From: Calocera cornea HHB12733
Lineage: Eukaryota; Basidiomycota; Dacrymycetes; Dacrymycetales; Dacrymycetaceae
Length of the DNA: 64,000 nucleotides
Direction of reading: 5' to 3'
Assembly: GCA_001632435.1 (NCBI GenBank)
Contig: KV424033.1
Span: 37,312 to 101,311, forward strand
Positions within the stretch are counted from its first letter, which is position 1; the number at the start of each line of letters is the position of its first letter. The notes below the pieces were generated by a model. It ran no database searches, had not been told where the DNA came from, and saw only the letters and a program-made list of their open reading frames with translations. Shown piece after piece: positions 58,597 through 64,000 of the stretch. The position numbers were made by a program, and so were the translations under genes.

Positions 58597-59153
58597 ATGG
58601 ATGATACCGAAGAGGTACAAATACTTTCGGTGTGACCTGAGTCTATGCGCCTTACCGATTGAACGCTATACAGGAAGGGCCGTCTGGCTGGGTCAAGCTC
58701 ATCAGCGAGGATGGTTTCACGTTCATACTTCCCGAAAAGGCTGCTCAAACAAGTGGCTTCTTCAAAAGCACTCTCAACAGCACCGGTGAGTCATTACGCT
58801 CGCACGTGTATAACTGAATATAGGTGCTTATATTGCCTTCCAGTGGGCTTCCAGGAGTCTGAGACCAAAGTCATCCGATGTGGAGAACGGTGTGGCCCTC
58901 CTCCCTCATTGCCTCTCTAATAGACAAGACTGAATGAGCCACTTATAGGGCGGCTGTACTGGAGACTGTCGTAGAGTATCTGGTGTTCAAAGCAGAGTTC
59001 GGCAACACGGCAGCCAAGAACGCTATCCCGGACTTTACCAAACGGATACCAGCAGGTCTTGCGCTCGAGATGTAAGACGGATGTCCTAACTATGATATTT
59101 CAAAGTACTTACCATATCTCAGCTTGATGGCTGCGGATTTCCTGGACTGCTAA
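58597..59153 (+). CDS. ELC1: Elongin C (Skp1 superfamily)
   Basis: BTB/POZ-fold adaptor of cullin ubiquitin ligases and elongin complexes. Five exons: 58597-58614, 58674-58785, 58844-58889, 58949-59071, 59123-59153; 109 residues. Conserved stretches: GWVKLISEDGFTFILPEKA, QTSGFFKSTLNS, AVLETVVEYLVFKAEF, and the C-terminal LALEILMAADFLDC, which is the hallmark of elongin C. The first exon codes only six residues (MDDTEE). Intron donor and acceptor choice is fixed by frame closure and the conserved sequence. The identification is strong. Confidence 0.93.
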
Positions 59154-59768
59154 AGCTGTGTGGCGGCGCGTTTACTGCATCCTACTGCCAGTAGTGCGTT
59201 TTGTCTGCACCGGACGAGACAAGCTTGTCGGACGTTTGGGAACAAGCATTCCGGTCTTGTCGCCTGGAGTGACGTCCCTTGTCCATCGTTCTCATATCAC
59301 TGTAATACCTATCTACCGTTCAACCAACCAAATATTGCAAATCAGGCGGAGCTGCCGCCAGGTGTGGACCGGCCGCCAGTAGGTGGACAGCATGGTCACA
59401 ACTTGAAGGACCCGTCCCCGTCGGTATCAATTGTGGCTTCTGCATTGCCACCGAAACAGCTTCCGCGTCTCAGCAAGTGCTGGTCCTCATCGTCCAAAAG
59501 TCGATCCACAGCGACCTCGCCGACACACCCCCTCCCAATCAGCAAAAGTGAGTGCATTATTTTCAGCTATGGAGGCATGCAAGTCGTGTTGGGGACATGA
59601 CCAGGCAATGAGGAGAAGCGATGAAACGGCGCGGTGGATGGCGAGGACGATGGATGGATGGAGAGGATGGTGGATGCACTTCCTGGCCGGAGGATAAGAG
59701 AAGGCGTCACGCCGACTGCATGCCTCTGGATGTTGGACGGGTCGGTGGATCTGACCGCCGCTGTTTAG
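59154..59768 (+). other. eL24 upstream region, probable 5' UTR intron
   Basis: No protein gene seen. The eL24 ATG directly follows an acceptor-like GTTTAG (59763-59768), with TCTGACC upstream as branch site. A leader intron ending at the ATG is therefore likely, a common layout for fungal ribosomal protein genes. Its donor was not fixed. Confidence 0.45.
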
Positions 59769-60326
59769 ATGAAGGTCGAGATTGACTCTTTCTCCGGCTT
59801 CAAGATCTACCCGTCGAAGGGCAAGCTGTTCGTTCGCGGCGACTCCAAGGTGCGTCCAACTATCCATGCCTGCCCTACAGCTTGCTCACACAGTATCTCC
59901 AGGTCTTCCGCTTCTCGACCTCCAAGAATGCCTCGCTTTTCCTCCAGCGCAAGAACCCGCGCAAGATTAGCTGGACTGTGCTTTACCGCCGGATGCACAA
60001 GAAGGGCACGACCGAGGAGGTTGCCAAGAAGCGGGGCCGCAAGACCGTCAAGCACCAGCGTGGTGTCGTCGGTGTTGACCTCGCTACCCTGATGGCTCGC
60101 AGGACAGAGGGCAAGGAGATCCGTGAGAAGGCGCGCTCCGATGCTATCACCAAGGCAAAGGAGGAGAAGAAGGCGAAGGAGGCTAAGAAGAACAAGGTGC
60201 GTCTGAACACACCGTGTGAAAAGTTTGTTCCTGACCTCCATGCAGCCCGCTCGTGCCGCTGGTACCCACACCGCCGCCCCTAGAGTGTCCAAGCAGCAGA
60301 TGAAGGGCGGCAAGGGTGGTCGCTGA
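59769..60326 (+). CDS. RPL24: Ribosomal protein eL24
   Basis: Component of the large cytosolic ribosomal subunit. Exons 59769-59849, 59903-60196 and 60246-60326; 151 residues. The N-terminal MKVEIDSFSGFKIYPSKG and following KNPRKISWTVLYRRMHKKG are characteristic of eL24, as is the basic helical tail (KAKEEKKAKEAKKNK). The third exon codes the divergent C-terminus ending KGGKGGR. The eukaryotic/archaeal zinc-binding cysteines seen in some eL24 proteins are absent, as in most fungi and animals. The gene has a biased, C-ending codon choice expected for high expression. Confidence 0.96.
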
Positions 60327-60566
60327 GTCTTCTGATGGGGATTTTGGGTCTTGTTCATGTATTACGGATATGACATGAATATACTCCTGCTATGTGCCAC
60401 GGTGTATGCGCTTCGGCATATTGATAGATACTATAAGTAAGTGTCATCAAGCTAGAGCGTCATTGGGTAGTAATTCCCGGGCAACGTTGGGGCACGCCAA
60501 GGTTACCAACCACAAGGATCTGGCCGTTCCACCTGATCATACATTCGTTATGACACAACGTTTTTG

Positions 60567-61853
60567 TCAGGCCGGGATTCCAGTCGGTCGTATGTCCCAT
60601 CGTATACCAAACTTGTCGAAGTGTCGCAGTCGGACTCTCCTGAGGTAAGTTCGCCCGACATCATCGCCCAATATTCGGATATCACGCAGGTTCGGAAGTT
60701 TGCCTTCCTCCAACACCTTGAGCACATCTTCCAGCTGTGCGACCAACGAATCGTCGCGATCGGAGTACTCAGCGCGTCGGTATATTGTTAGGGTATGAAT
60801 GTGATCGTGTTGTTCGTATGGGAGCAGCCAATCCCAGCGGGATCGCGCTGCGTCGGCCAGGATGAGGTGCTCCAGGCTGGGAAGCTTTCCGAGAACTTGC
60901 CAGAGACGGCCGAAGGGGTTGTATTCCTGCCGCTCGTGATACAAGCTTCGTATTGTACAGTCATGTGCCCGGAGAAACTCGAATACATGCTTGTCCATAG
61001 GAATGTCGTCCGCTCGTACAACATGGAGGTGCTTCAGATTCGGCAACCGCCAGGCGGCGAGCTGCCTCGGTAGCTCGCCGAGCTCCATGTGTAATGTGTG
61101 CAGATGCAGAAGGCGAGAATCTTCTGGGAGTCCTTCTGGCCAAGGACTGACGTCCTCTTCCGGGGTTGGACCCAGGTCGGCAATGGTGTCCCCCACGTAT
61201 CCGATGGACAACGCAGTGCTCGACTCGAGAGCCGGTAACAGGGACAGGAATTGAGCAAAATGATCAGGTTGAGGAACGATGTTGTCTCCGAATTCGATCC
61301 GTCTGAGCGTTCGACCGTGTAACACCGCAAGATTTCGCAGCAGCTTTGCAGAGCAGGATGCGCACCAGTCGTAGTAGTAGTAACGGCGATGCTGAAGCTG
61401 TGCCCGCACACTCCCTCGGGGAGCTAGCCGGAACACTTGAAGGTGAGCGCAGGCGGAGAGTAGACCCCAAAGGGTATCCCAGCCAGCGTTCCACGTCATC
61501 ATGGTTCGGCTGACTTCAAAGTCCAGCTCCAGCCGTCTGACCCACCAACCACGATCAGTATATCCAGGCCGCTTCTCCCGGAGATGAGCTACCAGTCGAG
61601 CAATGCCGGTTGGGCGCCTGATCAAAATTATTTCATACAAGAACTCCTCGACCAATGCGTGGAACGACTTCGAAACTAAGCTGATGGTCCGCTTTAGATC
61701 GAGAGACTGTTCCACAAGGGCCCTTGTTTCGAGTGGATCCTCATTGAGTGATGTTTCCAGGCTGGCATCGACAGCGACGGGCACATCGGTCGCGAAGCGC
61801 AATATAGAACGAGTAATCTCTGGTGGGAGTGCGGCAAGACGATTGCCGTCCAT
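60567..61853 (-). CDS. F-box/LRR-type protein, single exon
   Basis: Intronless frame of 428 residues from the ATG at 61853. The N-terminus (LAALPPEITRSILRFATD) has an F-box-like start, and LISLVSKSFHALVEEFLYE-like sequence (SLVSKSFHALVEEFLYE) resembles the second F-box helix. Leucine-rich stretches follow (LPNLKHLHVVRADDIP, LPSLEHLILADAARSRW, LHTLHMELGELPRQL), consistent with irregular LRRs. Proteins of this kind are very numerous in Agaricomycetes, and most lack a known substrate. The stop is 240 bases from the eL24 stop, tail to tail. Confidence 0.75.
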   Translation of the reverse strand: MDGNRLAALPPEITRSILRFATDVPVAVDASLETSLNEDPLETRALVEQSLDLKRTISLVSKSFHALVEEFLYEIILIRRPTGIARLVAHLREKRPGYTDRGWWVRRLELDFEVSRTMMTWNAGWDTLWGLLSACAHLQVFRLAPRGSVRAQLQHRRYYYYDWCASCSAKLLRNLAVLHGRTLRRIEFGDNIVPQPDHFAQFLSLLPALESSTALSIGYVGDTIADLGPTPEEDVSPWPEGLPEDSRLLHLHTLHMELGELPRQLAAWRLPNLKHLHVVRADDIPMDKHVFEFLRAHDCTIRSLYHERQEYNPFGRLWQVLGKLPSLEHLILADAARSRWDWLLPYEQHDHIHTLTIYRRAEYSDRDDSLVAQLEDVLKVLEEGKLPNLRDIRILGDDVGRTYLRRVRLRHFDKFGIRWDIRPTGIPA

Positions 61854-62298
61854 GATCGATGGTCGTAGGACGGGAGACAAAGGACCCGGTCACCAACGCG
61901 TGTGGCCTGAAGAGGTGCCAATGGAAGCGGACCCTTGATCTTTGATCTTTCTTGCAATCACCCCGTTTAGACTTGCCTCCGCCTCGGCGCTGGTGGGTCG
62001 CACAGGGTGTCTTTATCCAAAGGCATGTTGACAGGCATATTAACTACAGTATGCTGACCGGTGTAAAGAGTCGGGTGGGACTACCGCGTACACTGCATAG
62101 GGGCCGTCGTGTGGTGATCTGAGGAGAGCGGTGACCGTGGAGAGCAAGCTGAGCACCTGATCAGGGTGGTGCTAGCTAGTCGTAGATACGATCCGCACGT
62201 CAGATCCCTGCTCAATCTGTCGCTTGTTCATCTCAAATTTTGAGCCCTGGTCAATGCAACTACATCCATACCTGATCTGAGCCATCCAACCATAGACT
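61854..62298. other. Intergenic
   Basis: Upstream of the F-box gene and upstream of the gag fragment. No LTR was recognised by eye. Confidence 0.4.
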
Positions 62299-63308
62299 AT
62301 GTCTGATGAACTGGACACCATTACCACCATGAAGTACATGGTCAAGCCCCTCACCCGGGACAATTGGATCTCATGGAAGTTCCAGATCCAGTCTGTGCTT
62401 GAAGAACACAACCTCTGGGAGTATGTGACCGGAGAGATCCCAAAGCCAGACCAACCAGCTCAGAATGCAAGCCCAACTCAGGAGACTGCCAAGAAGGCAA
62501 TCCTGGCCTGGAAGAAATCAGACCAAAAAGTGAAGAACCAGATCATGAACAACCTTGATGATGAGATCCTCCTAAATGTGATCCAATACAAGACATCAAA
62601 GGAGATCTGGACGGTCTCAGCACGTACATGCAAGACCAAGGTCAATTTAGATATGCAGTCCTCCATTGCAAGATCATGACCACACACTGTGATGACTCGA
62701 CCAATATGAAGGACCATATCAGCACACTCCACAGGCTCTGGATCCAGCTGCAGCAGACCAGAAACAAGATTCAGGATGTTGACTTTGCGTGGATCCTGAT
62801 CACATTGCTCCCATCTGATACCTGGTGTGACTTTGTGAGCCGGTACAACTTGGTCAAGAACCCCAAATCCAAGGACATCATATCAGCCATGATCAGCAAG
62901 TACACGCTCTGCAAGGAGGCATCTGGAGAAGGGGAGCAGGCAAGTGTGCTCTACTCAAGGGAGAGAGGCAAAGGATCCAGGGGTCAGGGCAGAGGTTGTG
63001 GTCAAGGCACTGGACAAGGTCAGGAGAAGGACCAATCCAAAGACAAGTGCTACAACTGTGGGAAGGCCGGACACCACACAAAGGAGTGCTGTTCCCACAG
63101 AGGAGGCCAAGCTGGCAAGATCCCACCATGGCATCAGAAGAACTCAGATCAAGCACAGTTTGCAAAGGTGTCAGGAGTCACCAAAACCAATCCCTCAAGA
63201 TATTGGGTCTTGAACCAAGAAGGCACAAACCTGTCAGGGCACTACAGCAACTCCAAAGCCTATTCCAATATTCCGGACTCCGCAACACTTTGGAACCCCA
63301 TGGAATAG
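62299..63308 (+). pseudogene. Ty1/copia-type gag fragment, frameshifted
   Basis: Retrotransposon gag remnant. The first frame carries the gag/UBN2-type region (MKYMVKPLTRDNWISWKFQI, EEHNLWEYVTGEIP). Near 62612 the coding sense moves to another frame (TYMQDQGQFRYAVLHCKIM...), consistent with loss of one base at GGTCTCAGC. The second frame continues through ITLLPSDTWCDFVSRY to a zinc knuckle CYNCGKAGHHTKEC (C-x2-C-x4-H-x4-C). No protease, integrase or reverse transcriptase follows. The frame then runs into a short TIR-like insertion at 63257 and stops at 63308. It is therefore a broken, non-autonomous copy. Confidence 0.82.
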
Positions 63309-63510
63309 CTCAATACGGAACGGAATGGGACAGGACAAGATGTCCCAGCCTCAGGCAATGCCCAGGCTCCTATTCCGAAGGTTCTCCAGGTATTCCAGTC
63401 CATTCCCACCCTTGCATAGCCATGCGCAACCTCTGCACTGCCCCAAGGTGATGCATCACTGGAATGCTGTTCCAACAAGCGGAATGGGCAGTGCAGGATC
63501 GGAATAGGCT
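63257..63510. repeat. Possible 254-bp TIR (MITE-like) element
   Basis: AGCCTATTCC at 63257-63266 and its exact inverse complement GGAATAGGCT at 63501-63510 bound a segment rich in GGAAT/ATTCC words. It truncates the gag frame. No clear target-site duplication. With only 10 bases of TIR, chance is not excluded. Confidence 0.4.
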
Positions 63511-64000
63511 ATACAAGGGCACAGGAAGGCTAGTGTACATCCGATTCTATTCCCTACTGGCGACAAAGCGTTAGAGGGGCGTTACATGATAACGCTCCGT
63601 ACGGATTCCGGGTTACAGAAGTCTCACTTGGTCAGGTACCAGGAACGGCTTCGTGCCTGGTGCCTGGTGCCTGGGAATATACAGGAATCCCGTAGCTACT
63701 TAACTATGCTGTCTAGGTAGCGAATATGAGTTGCCGTTTCCCCCTGTCCAAATATCGTTACCCGAAGGCGTTATCCCGCGTTATCGACAAGCGTTATCTC
63801 GTCTCTCACAAGCGACACTCCTCTGGTAGAAATCAACAAGATCCCATTATACTATCTACTACAAACTGTGGTACTAGCTATTCATTGGAGGTCATGCCGG
63901 GATATTGGTGAGTTTCTATCAGACTGTCAGTGTTCACTTGTCTCGAATAGAATCTTCGAAATCGCGAACATACCAACGACATAGCGTAACCCGATTCAAA
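63511..64000. other. Unannotated end with CGTTA/TAACG motifs
   Basis: No gene recognised. GCGTTA or TAACG words occur at least seven times between about 63565 and 63815 in both orientations. GCCTGGT repeats occur near 63652-63672. Confidence 0.4.

Overview
The window is nuclear DNA of a filamentous basidiomycete, most probably a mushroom-forming Agaricomycete. Genes are dense and carry many GT-AG introns of about 45-60 bases with CTRAY-like branch sites. The gene repertoire is also typical: small F-box/LRR families, a DUF6914-like protein, a fungal APH-type kinase-like protein and a spliced fungal Helitron. Unsequenced bases occupy 1-117 and 49729-49958.

Left flank (about 1-20.4 kb). There is a hypothetical gene (1252-2319, minus) and a spliced DD34E integrase-type transposase (2831-4583, minus). 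Housekeeping genes follow: DNA polymerase epsilon catalytic subunit (6063-12947), a Mo25 scaffold protein (13566-14839), and a synaptobrevin/VAMP R-SNARE (19855-20378, minus). Between the last two lies a tandem duplication of an F-box-like gene, whose first copy is frameshifted.

Central island (about 20.9-40.1 kb). This part looks poorer in G+C and is dominated by an apparently intact Helitron RepHel gene (29441-35334). Around it are four members (called A, B, C and D here) of one gene family. They share a six-cysteine, probably zinc-binding module whose first cysteine always follows a tryptophan codon at an intron junction. A and B lie upstream on the plus strand, C and D downstream on the minus strand, so the four face the Helitron. 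The island also holds a DUF6914-like gene, an APH-type kinase-like gene and an unknown gene divergent from RepHel. I could not find Helitron ends, so whether this is one element or a nest of genes is open. An intron-bearing tRNA-Ala-like gene lies just outside the right edge.

Right flank (about 41.5-61.9 kb). In order: a SUV39-like SET-domain protein with altered active-site residues, two tandem metallophosphoesterases, an F-box/LRR gene, a WASP/Las17 actin nucleation promoter, a 1708-residue RING-H2 protein, Ubc13, elongin C, ribosomal protein eL24 and another LRR protein. Several of these belong to ubiquitin pathways (RING-H2, Ubc13, elongin C, F-box), but nothing suggests co-regulation beyond adjacency.

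Right end (62.3-64 kb). A frameshifted Ty1/copia gag fragment is followed by a possible 254-bp TIR element and unannotated DNA.

All exon models come from reading splice signals and checking that the reading frame closes. No alignments or expression data were available.
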